Below are positions 34,208-42,917 of a DNA stretch of 64,000 nucleotides, in pieces. Position 1 is the stretch's first letter; each line of letters begins with the position of its first letter. The position numbers and the translations under genes were made by a program. The notes beneath the pieces were generated by a model. That model was given only the letters and a program-made list of their open reading frames with translations. It was not told the DNA's origin and ran no database searches. Source of the DNA: Streptomyces candidus (GTDB lineage Bacteria > Actinomycetota > Actinomycetes > Streptomycetales > Streptomycetaceae); NCBI RefSeq assembly GCF_014207445.1, contig NZ_JACHEM010000003.1, forward strand, positions 1 through 64,000, written 5' to 3'.

Positions 34208-34352
34208 GCACCGTCCGGTGAGGGCCGCCCCTTGCCCGCCCGTTCCGCCCCCGGGGCGGCTTCGCCGCCCAAGGGAGCTACCGGGGAGGTGAGGGGCCGC
34301 GCCGCCCAAGGAGGCGGGCGCAGGGCGGGCCCGCCACCCAAGGGGGCTGACG
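34208..34352 (+). repeat. Dispersed GC-rich intergenic repeat, copy C
   Basis: The core 34208-34279 reads GCACCGTCCGGTGAGGGCCG, then TTGCCCGCCCGTTCCGCCCC, ending CCGCCCAAGGGAGCT. Two further degenerate CGCC(A)CCCAAGG modules follow to 34352. It is the same orientation as the other copies. It lies between the convergent pentapeptide (plus) and SDR (minus) genes; no gene is seen in the gap 34111-34352. Confidence 0.87.
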
Positions 34353-35111
34353 TCAGGGCCGGCGGTGGATTTTGGTGTTGGAGGCTTGGGCGCGGGGGCG
34401 GACCACCAGGAGGTCGATGTTGACGTGGCTGGGACGGGTGACCGCCCACGTGATCGTTTCGGCGACGTCGGAGGCCGTCAGGGGGGCGTCCACGCCCGCG
34501 TAGACCTTGGCTGCCTTTTCCGCGTCGCCGTCGAAGCGGGTCAGGGCGAACTCCTCCGTCTTGACCATGCCGGGGGCGATCTCGATGACGCGAACCGGGG
34601 TGCCGACGATCTCCAGGCGGAGGGTTTCGGCGAGGACGTGGGAGCCGTGCTTGGCGGCCACGTAGCCGCCGCCGCCCTCGTACGTGCCGTGGCCCGCCGT
34701 GGAGGAGACGACGACGATCGTGCCGTCCCCGGAGGCGGTGAGGGCGGGAAGCAGGGCCTGGGTGAGGTTGAGGGTGCCGAGGACGTTCGTCTCGTACATC
34801 TGGCGCCAGTCGGCGGGGTCCGCCGTGGCGACCGGGTCGGCGCCGAGCGCGCCGCCCGCGTTGTTGACGAGTACCGCGACGGAGCGGAACGCGGTCGCGA
34901 ACTCGTCGACGGCTGCCCGGTCGGTGACGTCCAGGGCGTACGGCATGGCCTGGTGCCCGGCGGCCGTGATCTCCTCGGCGAGCGCCTCGATGCGGTCCTT
35001 GCGGCGGGCGGTGAGAACGACGCGGTAGCCGGAGGCGGCGAGCTGCCGGGCCGTGGCCGCGCCGATTCCGCTGCTCGCTCCGGTGACGACGGCGATGGGG
35101 GCGCTGGGCAT
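34353..35111 (-). CDS. SDR family NAD(P)-dependent oxidoreductase
   Basis: A classical short-chain dehydrogenase of 252 residues. The cofactor motif is VVTGASSGIGAATARQLA (TGxxxGIG, residues ~8-25), followed by RRKDR (suggesting NADP) and LVNNAGGALG. The catalytic triad is S in VVSSTAGHG and Y/K in GYVAAKHGSH. The similarity to the YdfG/serine-dehydrogenase-like branch is general only; the substrate is not known. It is convergent with repeat copy C and the pentapeptide gene. Confidence 0.9.
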   Translation of the reverse strand: MPSAPIAVVTGASSGIGAATARQLAASGYRVVLTARRKDRIEALAEEITAAGHQAMPYALDVTDRAAVDEFATAFRSVAVLVNNAGGALGADPVATADPADWRQMYETNVLGTLNLTQALLPALTASGDGTIVVVSSTAGHGTYEGGGGYVAAKHGSHVLAETLRLEIVGTPVRVIEIAPGMVKTEEFALTRFDGDAEKAAKVYAGVDAPLTASDVAETITWAVTRPSHVNIDLLVVRPRAQASNTKIHRRP

Positions 35112-35168
35112 GCGGCTGCTCCTCGTGCGTAAGGGTTCGCGTCAGCTACGAGGATAGGCGGGGCGGGG

Positions 35169-35510
35169 TCAGCGGCCTCTCGGGGCGTACATGATCAGGG
35201 CCATGCCGAGCAGGCAGACCAGCGCGCCCGCGATGTCCCACCGGTCCGGGCGGTAGCCGTCGGCGACCATTCCCCAGGCGATCGAGCCGGCGACGAAGAC
35301 GCCGCCGTACGCGGCGAGGATGCGGCCGAAGTCGCCGTCCGGCTGGAGGGTGGCGACGAAGCCGTAGAGGCCGAGGGCGAGGACGCCCGCACCGATCCAG
35401 ATCCAGCCCTTGTGTTCCCTGACGCCCTGCCAGACGAGCCAGGCGCCACCGATCTCGAAGAGCGCGGCGAGGAGGAAAAGAGCTGCTGAGCGGGGTACGG
35501 ACATGCGCAT
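35169..35510 (-). CDS. YnfA family (UPF0060) small membrane protein
   Basis: A 113-residue protein with four transmembrane helices ([75 protein letters not shown]). The conserved E(I)GGxWLxWQ and AYGGVFV of the YnfA/UPF0060 family are present. It resembles small multidrug resistance-type dimers in size; the substrate is unproven. ATG 35510 or 35504 are both possible (no clear Shine-Dalgarno). It ends 58 bases from the SDR gene start on the same strand. Confidence 0.9.
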   Translation of the reverse strand: MRMSVPRSAALFLLAALFEIGGAWLVWQGVREHKGWIWIGAGVLALGLYGFVATLQPDGDFGRILAAYGGVFVAGSIAWGMVADGYRPDRWDIAGALVCLLGMALIMYAPRGR

Positions 35511-35570
35511 AAGGGTGGCATGTGCGCGCACCCACGAGCGGTACGAGAGGAAACGGGTAGGCCGGTGACC

Positions 35571-36050
35571 ATGACATCTCTGTTGCGCAAGGGGCTGTTG
35601 GTGCTGGTCGCAGTGCTGCTCTGTCCGGCGGGGGCCGCGTTCGCGGACGACGGTGAGGCCGATCTCGGGCACCACGGGTACGTCGTGTACGAGGGCGGCC
35701 GGCTGACCATGCAGTTGCGGTCCTGGAACCACGGACCCGACAGCCTGGCCTCGGGCGCGGTGCGGGTGTCGTTCTCCGCGCCGGTCGAAGGACGCTTGCC
35801 GCGGGGCTGCGAGCGCTCCGGGCCCGCCGCGGTGGTCTGCGAGACCGGCGAGTTGCGCGCCGGGGCGGCGGGCGGCCGGGTCCTGGACTTCGGCCTGCGG
35901 GTGAAGGGCGCGCCCGCGGAGGTCGTGGTGGAGGTGCGTACGGTACGGACCGGCCCCGCCGAACCCGGCACGCGGGTGCGGGACGCGAACCCCGGCAACG
36001 ACCGCCAGCGGGTGCTGGCGCCCGCCACGGGTGACGTCTACTACTTCTGA
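35571..36050 (+). CDS. Secreted hypothetical protein
   Basis: A 159-residue exported protein. The signal peptide covers residues 1-~26 ([24 protein letters not shown]) with a cleavage site after AFA. The mature part is beta-rich with two Cys (RGCERS and VVCETGEL) that may form a disulfide. It reads as a DUF11/CARDB-like beta domain ([21 protein letters not shown]), a fold often used on the cell surface. ATG 35571 is preferred (GTG 35565 also possible). It is divergent from ynfA and convergent with the FAD monooxygenase gene, overlapping its 3' end by 10 bases. Confidence 0.75.
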   Translation: MTSLLRKGLLVLVAVLLCPAGAAFADDGEADLGHHGYVVYEGGRLTMQLRSWNHGPDSLASGAVRVSFSAPVEGRLPRGCERSGPAAVVCETGELRAGAAGGRVLDFGLRVKGAPAEVVVEVRTVRTGPAEPGTRVRDANPGNDRQRVLAPATGDVYYF

Positions 36051-37495
36051 GGCCGGTTCCGCTTCCCGGTACGGGTTCGCCTGCGGGGGGCGTCCGCTGC
36101 CCAGGCCGCGTATCCGTCCGGCCGTACCAGCAGCGAGGACTCGCGGGCCCAGTGCGCCCGTACGGTGTGCGGCGGTACGTCGGCGGGGAGCGGCCCGTCG
36201 GCCGCCGCGACCAGGACGTACTCGCCCCTGCGCAGCAGCTCGTACAGCCGGCCCTCGGCAAGGGCCAGGTCGGGGACGCGGCGGCCGACCAGCGGGTGGG
36301 CGCCGCGCGGCCTGCCGTACGAGATGCCGATGCCGGAGATCATGCCCATCGCCCGTGAGGTGACGGGACGCAGGGTGTTGAAGAGGCGGGTGGCGACGGT
36401 GCGGCCCGCGCGCTGGAGCGGGGTGTGGGCCATGGCGACGCGGATCAGGGCGCCGCTGGAGCGCAGGACCATCGTGCCGACCGGGTGGCGTTCGTCGTGG
36501 TACGTGTCGAGGAGGGTGTCCTCGGCACGTCCGCGCAGGACGGCGGCGAGCTTCCAGGAGAGGTTGGCGGCGTCCTGAAGGCCGGTGTTCATGCCCTGGC
36601 CGCCGGCCGGGGAGTGGACATGGGCGGCGTCGCCCGCGAGGAAGACACGGCCGGCGCGGTAGGAGGGGACCTGGCGTTCGTCGCTGTGGAAGCGGGAGAG
36701 GAACCGGGGGTCGTGCATGCCGAAGTCGTCGCCGAGGGCGGTACGGGCGATGCGGCGGACCTCGTCCAGGTCGAGCGGGTCGGACTCGGGGACCTCGTGG
36801 GTGCGGTCCCAGCCCATCACCCGGTGGTAGCCGTCGCCGAACGGGACCATGAACGTGAAGGCGTCGCCCCGGCCGCCGATGGTGAGGACGGTGTCGGGTT
36901 CGTCCGCGAGGCGTACGTCGGCCAGGACGATCGACTTGATGACGGATTCGCCGGGGAACGGCAGCCCGAGCGCCTCGCGGACGGTGCTGCGGACGCCGTC
37001 CGCGCCCACCAGGTAGGTGGCGTCCAGTTCCGTCAACTCGCCATCCGGGCTGCGGAGTTGCGCGGAGACGGCCGTGGTGTGCGGGGTGAGGGAGACGAGT
37101 TCGGTGCCGTAGCGGAAGTCGACCCCGGCGGCGCGGGCGCGGCGCTCCAGGAGCTGCTCGATCTCGTACTGGGGGGTGATGAGGACGAGGGGGAAGCGGG
37201 AGCGGAGGCGGGTGAGGTCGAGGGAGAGGTTGCCGAACATGTTGAGCCGGGTGAGGGGGCGGCCGGTCTTGAGGAGTTCGTCGGCGAGGTTGCGGGCGTC
37301 GAGCACTTCGAGGGTGCGGGCGTGCACGGCGAAGGCGCGGGTGAGGTTGGCGGCGGTGTGCGGGCGGCGCTCCACGAGGGTGACGTCCAGGCCGGCGGCG
37401 GCGAGGTCGCCGGCGAGGAGGAGGCCGGTGGGGCCGGCGCCGACGACGAGAACGTCGGGGTGCGGGGGCGGGGTGGTGTGGTTGGGGGTCGGCAT
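36041..37495 (-). CDS. FAD-dependent aromatic monooxygenase (PheA/TfdB family)
   Basis: A 484-residue flavoprotein hydroxylase. The FAD-binding GxGxxG is [15 protein letters not shown] (~residue 18), followed by the acidic VERR at the end of beta-2. The DG motif is [15 protein letters not shown] and the GD motif is [18 protein letters not shown]. Members hydroxylate phenols or tailor polyketides (rifampicin monooxygenase and MhpA relatives). I see no partner biosynthetic genes, so the substrate is open. ATG 37495 is used. The upstream region to 37808 contains repeats. Confidence 0.9.
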   Translation of the reverse strand: MPTPNHTTPPPHPDVLVVGAGPTGLLLAGDLAAAGLDVTLVERRPHTAANLTRAFAVHARTLEVLDARNLADELLKTGRPLTRLNMFGNLSLDLTRLRSRFPLVLITPQYEIEQLLERRARAAGVDFRYGTELVSLTPHTTAVSAQLRSPDGELTELDATYLVGADGVRSTVREALGLPFPGESVIKSIVLADVRLADEPDTVLTIGGRGDAFTFMVPFGDGYHRVMGWDRTHEVPESDPLDLDEVRRIARTALGDDFGMHDPRFLSRFHSDERQVPSYRAGRVFLAGDAAHVHSPAGGQGMNTGLQDAANLSWKLAAVLRGRAEDTLLDTYHDERHPVGTMVLRSSGALIRVAMAHTPLQRAGRTVATRLFNTLRPVTSRAMGMISGIGISYGRPRGAHPLVGRRVPDLALAEGRLYELLRRGEYVLVAAADGPLPADVPPHTVRAHWARESSLLVRPDGYAAWAADAPRRRTRTGKRNRPQK

Positions 37496-37638
37496 GGGCG
37501 GACACTCCCCGGGTGTGGGGGGTTGTACACGTGGGGGAGGGCGGGGGTTGGTGCGTGTACGGGGGGTGTGGGCGGGGGTATGCAGGGGTGCGCGTACGGG
37601 GGTGGTGGGGCGTGAGGTGGGGGGCGCGGGGTGAGGGG

Positions 37639-37714
37639 TGCACCGTCCGGTGGGGGCCGCCCCCTTGCCCGCCCGTTCCGCCCCCGGGGGGCGGCCCCGC
37701 CGCCCAAGGGGGCT
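37639..37714 (+). repeat. Dispersed GC-rich intergenic repeat, copy D
   Basis: It starts TGCACCGTCCGGTGGGGGCC, passes through TTGCCCGCCCGTTCCGCCCC and ends CCGCCCAAGGGGGCTG; this is the copy closest to B. It has the same orientation as A, B and C. It lies upstream of the minus-strand monooxygenase gene and runs directly into a 32-bp tandem repeat. The sequence 37496-37638 is G-rich with no gene seen. Confidence 0.88.
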
Positions 37715-37808
37715 GCGGGAGGTTGGGGGCGCCGGCCAAGGGGGCTGCGGGAGGTTGGGGGCGCCGGCCAAGGGGGCTGCGGGAGGTTGGGGGCGCCGGC
37801 CAAGGGGG
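37704..37808. repeat. 32-bp tandem repeat, 3.3 copies
   Basis: Identical 32-bp units starting CCAAGGGGGCTGCGGGAGG and ending GGGGGCGCCGG occupy 37704-37735, 37736-37767 and 37768-37799, followed by 9 bases of a fourth. The unit begins with the last bases of repeat copy D, so it looks like local expansion of the repeat's right edge. It ends at the stop codon of the Mut7-C gene. Confidence 0.93.
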
Positions 37809-38540
37809 TTATGGGGGTGGGGGGAATTCGGTGAGGGTGGTTTGTACGAGGGCGGCGAGACGGGCGTGGTGGGCGCCGCGCCAGTACGGGCGTTCGCAGG
37901 CGGTGCACTGGGCGAAGACGTCGTAGGTGCGTTCCGTGCCGCCCTGGAGGAGGCCGGCGACGAAGTCCTTGGTGGCGGGCTCCAGGTCGCCGTTGCAGGC
38001 GGTGCACCGGGTCCAGGGGGAGAGGGCCGGGGCGAAGCGGCCGAGGACGTCGCGGAGTTGCTCGTCGGGCTGGTCGCTGTAGACGTACGCGCCCGCCCAC
38101 AGTTCGCGCCGTCGCAGCAGCCCCCGGTCCCGGGAGAGCAGGACCCGGCGGTCGCGGGCGGAGTACGTGGCGAGGGCGGGGTCGCCGACGTCCTCGCTGA
38201 AGTACGCCGTGTCCACGCCGAGCAGTCGCAGACGGCGGGCGAGCGTCCCCAGGTGCACGTCGAGCAGGAAGCGCAGCGGCGCGCCCGGGACGGACTGCGG
38301 GCGTGCCACCGCCCGTACCTCCACCCGTTCCCCGGCGGCCGGTACGTGTGCGACGGACACCGTGCGCCCGTCCACGTACAGGTCGCCGGCCTCGGTGAGC
38401 GGCACGCCGAGGGACTCCACGACGTGGCCCAGCGTGGACGCCCCGTCGGTGACGACATCGGTGCGGCCCGCCCGGCGGCCGGGGGCGAGGAAGAGGTGCA
38501 GCTCGGGCGCGAAACTGATCTGGATCTGCGGTCCGTTCAC
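37809..38540 (-). CDS. Ubiquitin-like plus Mut7-C RNase domain protein
   Basis: A 243-residue protein. Residues ~1-80 match the Mut7-C ubiquitin-like domain (ISFAPELHLFLAPGRR, HVVESLGVPLTEAGDLYVDG). Residues ~88-235 match Mut7-C, a PIN-fold RNase (LDVHLGTLARRLRLLGVDTA, DRRVLLSRDRGLLRR with conserved Asp), ending in a CxxC zinc ribbon (RCTACNGDLEP and QCTACERPYWRGAH). The founding eukaryotic protein Mut-7 acts in RNA silencing; the bacterial role is unknown. GTG 38540 has only a weak Shine-Dalgarno. Its last codons abut the 32-bp repeats. Confidence 0.88.
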   Translation of the reverse strand: MNGPQIQISFAPELHLFLAPGRRAGRTDVVTDGASTLGHVVESLGVPLTEAGDLYVDGRTVSVAHVPAAGERVEVRAVARPQSVPGAPLRFLLDVHLGTLARRLRLLGVDTAYFSEDVGDPALATYSARDRRVLLSRDRGLLRRRELWAGAYVYSDQPDEQLRDVLGRFAPALSPWTRCTACNGDLEPATKDFVAGLLQGGTERTYDVFAQCTACERPYWRGAHHARLAALVQTTLTEFPPPP

Positions 38541-38609
38541 GCCGTCAGGATGCCACCGGGGCGCCCGCCCGGCATCGGGGTTTCGGAACTGCTGTTCTAC
38601 GCTGCCGCG

Positions 38610-39038
38610 ATGAAGACCATCGATCTCGCACCCGGCGACCCGCGCCTCCTGTCCGACCTGCTGCCCGTCCTCCTCGAACTGCGGCCCCACCTGACCCCGG
38701 AGACCTTCACCGAGGTGTACGAGGAGGGTCACCCGGTCGGGCTCCGGTTCTCCGCGGCCTACGACGACGAGGGCGTGTGCGTGGGGGCGGCGGGCTGGCG
38801 GGTCGTCGTCAACACCAGCACGCTGCGGATGCTGTTCGTCGACGACCTGGTGACCGCCGGGCACGCCCGTTCGACCGGGGTGGGCGCGCACCTGCTCGGC
38901 TACCTCCAGGACCGGGGGCGGGAGGCGGGCGCCCACAAGCTGGTGCTGGACTCGGGGACCCAGCGCACCCGGGCGCACCAGTTCTATCTGCGGGAGCGGA
39001 TGGAAATCGCCGCCTTCCACTTCCAGAAGGACCTCTAG
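38610..39038 (+). CDS. GNAT family N-acetyltransferase
   Basis: A 142-residue GCN5-related acetyltransferase. The acetyl-CoA loop is a variant R/QxxGxG/A: HARSTGVGAHLLGYLQDRG near residue 89-107, then the beta-5 LVLDSGTQRTRAHQFY with the catalytic Tyr region in YLRERMEI. The acceptor substrate cannot be inferred. ATG 38610 is used. It is divergent from the Mut7-C gene (69 bases between), and 21-bp tandem repeats follow it. Confidence 0.88.
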   Translation: MKTIDLAPGDPRLLSDLLPVLLELRPHLTPETFTEVYEEGHPVGLRFSAAYDDEGVCVGAAGWRVVVNTSTLRMLFVDDLVTAGHARSTGVGAHLLGYLQDRGREAGAHKLVLDSGTQRTRAHQFYLRERMEIAAFHFQKDL

Positions 39039-39039
39039 A

Positions 39040-39102
39040 TTCCGGAAGGTCCGCGGGGGGTTCCCGAGGGTCCGCGGGGTGTTCCCGAGGGTCCGCGGGG
39101 TG
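39040..39102. repeat. 21-bp tandem repeat, 3 copies
   Basis: Units of 21 bp (TTCCCGAGGGTCCGCGGGG plus TG) occur at 39061-39081 and 39082-39102. A diverged copy is at 39040-39060, directly after the GNAT stop codon. Each unit contains a short CCCGAGGG-type dyad. It may contribute to termination. Confidence 0.85.
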
Positions 39103-39190
39103 TTCCACCCGTGCGGTGGCGTGATCCGGGGCACGAACGGGAACCCGTCCTGCGTACGACGCTCATGATCGTGACGAGAGGAAGAGCCCC

Positions 39191-39556
39191 ATGCCCATCG
39201 CCAAGTACGACCTGGTCGCGCTCGACTGCCCCGACCCGGCGACGCTCTCCGCGTTCTACGCGGACATTCTCGGCGGCGAGGTGGAGCGGAGCGACGACGA
39301 CTGGTGGGTGCTGAGCGCCCCCGGCGGGCACCGCATCGCGTTCCAGCGGGTCGCCGGCCACCGTCCGCCGGAGTGGCCGAACGCCGGGCACAATTCCCAG
39401 CAGCTGCACCTGGACTTCGACGTGCCCGACCTGGACAAGGCGGAGGAGCAGGTGCTGGCGCTCGGGGCGAAGGTGCTCGACGCCGACGACCGGCAGCGCA
39501 GCTTCCGGGTGTACGCGGACCCGGCGGGTCACCCGTTCTGTCTGTGCAGGGAGTGA
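39191..39556 (+). CDS. VOC family (glyoxalase/dioxygenase fold) protein
   Basis: A 121-residue protein with one pair of beta-alpha-beta-beta-beta modules: LVALDCPDPATLSAFYADIL at the N terminus, VLSAPGGHRIAFQRV, HLDFDVPDLDKAEEQVLALG and FRVYADPAGHPFCLCRE at the end, typical of the SnoaL-unrelated glyoxalase-like (DUF4440-free) VOC proteins. Candidate metal ligands are His in LHLDF and Glu/Cys near the end. The reaction is unknown. ATG 39191 has GAGAGGAAG upstream. It is convergent with a small minus-strand gene. Confidence 0.88.
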   Translation: MPIAKYDLVALDCPDPATLSAFYADILGGEVERSDDDWWVLSAPGGHRIAFQRVAGHRPPEWPNAGHNSQQLHLDFDVPDLDKAEEQVLALGAKVLDADDRQRSFRVYADPAGHPFCLCRE

Positions 39557-39625
39557 GGTCCGTCCGGCGTTCGCGCCGGGTGCGGGGGCGGCCCGTGTTT
39601 GGCCGGATCCGGTCGGTCCGGTCGG

Positions 39626-39814
39626 CTACGCGGCTTTGACCAGGGCCGCCCGTACCGCCTCCGCCCACTCCACCAGCAGCTCCTGGTACCGCGCCTCGTC
39701 GGCCGACGACAGCGCCCCGTCCGTGCACGACCAGAGCGCGCGGATCTCGGCGTTGACGACGGCGGCGGGGCGGGCGGAACCGGGGGAGGCGGGAGTAGGA
39801 GAGGTGAAGGACAT
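39626..39814 (-). CDS. Small hypothetical protein
   Basis: A 62-residue protein. The N terminus is Pro/Ser-rich; the rest is predicted helical and acidic to neutral (RALWSCTDGALSSADEARYQELLVEWAEAVRAALVKAA). I do not recognise a family, but the ordered amphipathic helix suggests a real protein rather than a shadow frame. ATG 39814 is the first plausible start; no strong ribosome site is visible. It converges with the VOC gene. Confidence 0.55.
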   Translation of the reverse strand: MSFTSPTPASPGSARPAAVVNAEIRALWSCTDGALSSADEARYQELLVEWAEAVRAALVKAA

Positions 39815-39989
39815 GCGGACAACCCTAGGGGTCGGCACTGACAATCGGCATTGCGCGCACCTGAGATTGTCCTGAAAACCGCGGCCGAGGGACCCCGTCC
39901 CCGGGGTGCGGAGAGTGAGGGGGCGGGGAAGCGGCGGGCCTTCGCAGGCCGTGCGCACGGCGGCGGCGGGGAGTTGTCGGCTGTCGGTC

Positions 39990-40673
39990 TCAGGGCCACA
40001 CCAGGCAGTACGCCTGGTGGCCCGCCTCGTGCAGCCGGTGGCTGAAGTCCTGCCACTCGTGCAGGAGTTGGTAGACGTTGAACGCGTCGCTCGGGCCGCC
40101 CCGGTCGGGGACCGTCGACCAGATGAACGCCGCCGCCCCGACCGATTCCTCGCCGATGCCGCGCAGCGGGTCGACGACCGTCATGGGGAGCTTCACCACG
40201 GCGTAGTCGGGGTGCAGGACGACCAGTTCCAGTGGCGGGACCTTGTGCAGGGGTATCCCCTGGATGCCGGTGAGGACCATCGCGGCCATCGTCTCCGGCT
40301 TGATCTTCGTGAACATGCCGCCCATGCCCAGTTCGTCGCCGCCCAGTTCCTCCGGGCGCATCGAAATGGGGACGCGGGCGGCCGTCGCGCCGTTCGGGGC
40401 GCCGAAGTACTTGTAGGTCACCCCCACGCGGCCAGCCCTGCTTCCCGTACCCGCCGTACCCGTACCCGATCCCAAGTGCACGCCCGGAGCCGCGGCGGCC
40501 GCCGCTTCCCCGGGGTCGGCAGCGGCTTCCGTGCGTGCCGCCCGTTCCCGCCTGCGGTGCCGCCCGCGTCGAGCCCGCTCGGGACCCAGGTCGTCGGTCC
40601 CCTCGCCCAGTCCGCCACCGCGATGCATATCTCCACCCGACCACTCGCGACCTGGGCCGCGCAACCCGATCAT
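39990..40673 (-). CDS. Conserved hypothetical protein divergent from hemL
   Basis: A 227-residue protein. The first ~85 residues are Arg/Gly/Ala-rich. The C-terminal ~140 residues are conserved-looking: VTYKYFGAPNGATAARVPIS, RPEELGGDELGMGGMFTKI, FIWSTVPDRGGPSDAFNVYQ and a His-rich tail HRLHEAGHQAYCLVWP. No known domain is recognised. ATG 40673 follows GGGGGAGGT by 10 bases; internal ATG 40628 is possible. It is divergent from hemL with 79 bases between, so the two may share control. Confidence 0.65.
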   Translation of the reverse strand: MIGLRGPGREWSGGDMHRGGGLGEGTDDLGPERARRGRHRRRERAARTEAAADPGEAAAAAAPGVHLGSGTGTAGTGSRAGRVGVTYKYFGAPNGATAARVPISMRPEELGGDELGMGGMFTKIKPETMAAMVLTGIQGIPLHKVPPLELVVLHPDYAVVKLPMTVVDPLRGIGEESVGAAAFIWSTVPDRGGPSDAFNVYQLLHEWQDFSHRLHEAGHQAYCLVWP

Positions 40674-40752
40674 CGTCCCAGTGACCTCCCCCGCCCCCGG
40701 GCGGTGAAACACCTGTCCGCGAGACCGGGCGGGCCTCTGACACCATTGCTGT

Positions 40753-42060
40753 GTGAGCCTCCCCTATGACGCCCCAGTTTCGCAGACGCTTTTCGACCGC
40801 GCGTCCCTCGTGACGCCCGGCGGCGTGAACTCCCCGGTACGGGCCTTCAAGGCCGTGGGCGGTACGCCCCGGTTCATGGTGTCCGGTACCGGTCCGTACC
40901 TCACCGACGCCGACGGACGCGAGTACGTCGACCTCGTGTGTTCGTGGGGGCCGATGATCCTCGGCCACGCGCACCCGGAAGTCGTCGCCGCCGTGCAGGA
41001 AGCCGTGGCACGCGGTACGTCCTTCGGTACGCCCGGTGAGGGCGAGGTCGCGCTCGCCGAGGAGATCGTCGCCCGTATCGAGCCCGTCGAGCAGGTACGA
41101 CTGGTCTCCAGCGGTACGGAAGCGACCATGTCGGCCATCCGGCTCGCCCGCGGTTTCACCGGGCGCGCGAAGGTCGTCAAGTTCGCCGGCTGCTACCACG
41201 GGCACGTGGACGCGCTGCTCGCCGCCGCCGGTTCGGGCCTGGCGACCTTCGCACTTCCGGACACTCCGGGCGTCACCGGCGCCCAGGCGGGCGACACGAT
41301 CGTCCTGCCGTACAACGATCTGGACGCGGTTCACGCGGCCTTCCGGGCGCACCCCGGCGAGATCGCCTGCGTGATCACCGAGGCGTCCCCCGGCAACATG
41401 GGCGTCGTCCCGCCGGGCGAGGGCTTCAACGCCGGTCTGAAGGCGGCCTGTGAGAACAACGGCGCCCTGTACATCTCCGACGAGGTGATGACCGGCTTCC
41501 GCACCAGCAAGGCCGGTTGGTACGGCGTCGACGGGGTGAAGCCGGACCTGATGACCTTCGGCAAGGTCATGGGCGGCGGCTTCCCGGCGGCGGCCTTCGG
41601 CGGCCGCAAGGACGTCATGGAACACCTCGCTCCGGTCGGTCCCGTCTACCAGGCGGGCACCCTCTCGGGGAACCCGGTCGCCACCGCCGCCGGTCTCGCG
41701 CAGCTGCGGCTGCTGGACGACGCGGCGTACGAGAAGGTGAACGCGGTCTCCGCCGAGATCCAGGCGCTGATCACCGGCGCGCTGACCAAGGAGGGCGTGG
41801 CGCACCGCCTCCAGACGGCCAGCAACATGTTCTCCGTCTTCTTCACGCCCGACGAGGTGCGTGACTACGACGACGCGCGGAAGCAGGAGTCCTTCCGCTT
41901 CACCGCGTTCTTCCACTCGATGCTGTCCCAGGGGGTCTACCTCCCGCCGTCCGCGTTCGAGTCGTACTTCGTCTCCACCGCCCACGACGCGCAGGCCGTC
42001 GAACGCATCGCCGCCGCCCTGCCCGCCGCCGCCCGCGCCGCAGCAGAGGCCACCGCATGA
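40753..42060 (+). CDS. hemL: Glutamate-1-semialdehyde 2,1-aminomutase
   Basis: A 435-residue PLP enzyme converting glutamate-1-semialdehyde to 5-aminolevulinate, the step after Hem[40 protein letters not shown], and the PLP lysine in [17 protein letters not shown] identify it. GTG 40753 (VSLPYDAP) is used. The stop overlaps the phosphatase start (ATGA). With hemA, hemC, hemD and hemB this completes the route to uroporphyrinogen III inside one window. Confidence 0.97.
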   Translation: MSLPYDAPVSQTLFDRASLVTPGGVNSPVRAFKAVGGTPRFMVSGTGPYLTDADGREYVDLVCSWGPMILGHAHPEVVAAVQEAVARGTSFGTPGEGEVALAEEIVARIEPVEQVRLVSSGTEATMSAIRLARGFTGRAKVVKFAGCYHGHVDALLAAAGSGLATFALPDTPGVTGAQAGDTIVLPYNDLDAVHAAFRAHPGEIACVITEASPGNMGVVPPGEGFNAGLKAACENNGALYISDEVMTGFRTSKAGWYGVDGVKPDLMTFGKVMGGGFPAAAFGGRKDVMEHLAPVGPVYQAGTLSGNPVATAAGLAQLRLLDDAAYEKVNAVSAEIQALITGALTKEGVAHRLQTASNMFSVFFTPDEVRDYDDARKQESFRFTAFFHSMLSQGVYLPPSAFESYFVSTAHDAQAVERIAAALPAAARAAAEATA

Positions 42061-42758
42061 GCAGCAGCACCAGCAGCACGTCCAGAGGCGACATGACGGT
42101 CGTCCACCTGATGCGCCACGGCGAGGTGCACAACCCGGACGGTGTCCTCTACGGCCGCCGTGCCGGGTACCACCTCTCCGACCTCGGCCGGCAGATGGCC
42201 GACCGGGTCGCCGAGCACCTCCAGGGCCGGGACATCACGCACGTCGTGTCCTCCCCGCTGGAGCGCGCCCAGGAGACCGCCACGCCCCTCGCCAAGTCGC
42301 ACGGCCTGGACATCGTGACGGACGCCAAGCTGATCGAGGCCGCCAACGTCTTCGAGGGCAAGACCTTCGGCGTCGGGGACGGCGCGCTGCGCAGGCCCGC
42401 CAACTGGAGGCACCTGACGAACCCGTTCCAGCCGTCCTGGGGCGAGCCGTACGTCGAGCAGGTCGTACGGATGATGGGCGCCCTGCACGCGGCCCGTGAC
42501 GCCGCGCGCGGGCACGAGGCGGTGTGCGTCAGCCACCAGTTGCCGATCTGGACGGTACGGAGCTTCGTCGAGCGGCGTCGGCTGTGGCACGACCCGCGCA
42601 AGCGGCAGTGCACGCTGGCGTCCCTGACGACGTTCACCTTCCAGGGGGACAAGATCGTCTCCGTCGGCTACACCGAGCCCGCCCGGGACCTCGTACCGGC
42701 GCACCTGCTCGCCGGGGCGAAGCCGGTGAAGGGCAAGGACAAGGCCTTCGGCGCGTGA
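42057..42758 (+). CDS. Histidine phosphatase family protein
   Basis: A 233-residue member of the phosphoglycerate-mutase-like branch. The catalytic motif LMRHGEV is at residues ~18-24, with [16 protein letters not shown] (second Arg) and the second His in [10 protein letters not shown] near 160. It is translationally coupled to hemL (ATGA overlap), a pairing I recall from other streptomycetes. The substrate is unknown. Residues 1-12 are Ser-rich and MTVVHL at position 13 is an alternative start. Confidence 0.9.
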   Translation: MSSSTSSTSRGDMTVVHLMRHGEVHNPDGVLYGRRAGYHLSDLGRQMADRVAEHLQGRDITHVVSSPLERAQETATPLAKSHGLDIVTDAKLIEAANVFEGKTFGVGDGALRRPANWRHLTNPFQPSWGEPYVEQVVRMMGALHAARDAARGHEAVCVSHQLPIWTVRSFVERRRLWHDPRKRQCTLASLTTFTFQGDKIVSVGYTEPARDLVPAHLLAGAKPVKGKDKAFGA

Positions 42759-42917
42759 AGCAGCCCCGGTGAGCTGCGGGTGATCCCGCGAACACCCAGC
42801 GAATTATGTGTGGTTTGCCGGAACCCGCGTGTTCGTCGCGCCATCTAATGCTGTGTCCATCCGAGGCAGTGACGGGTTGATGGGCCGAAGGCGCGACGAA
42901 ACGCGGGATGGGGAATC

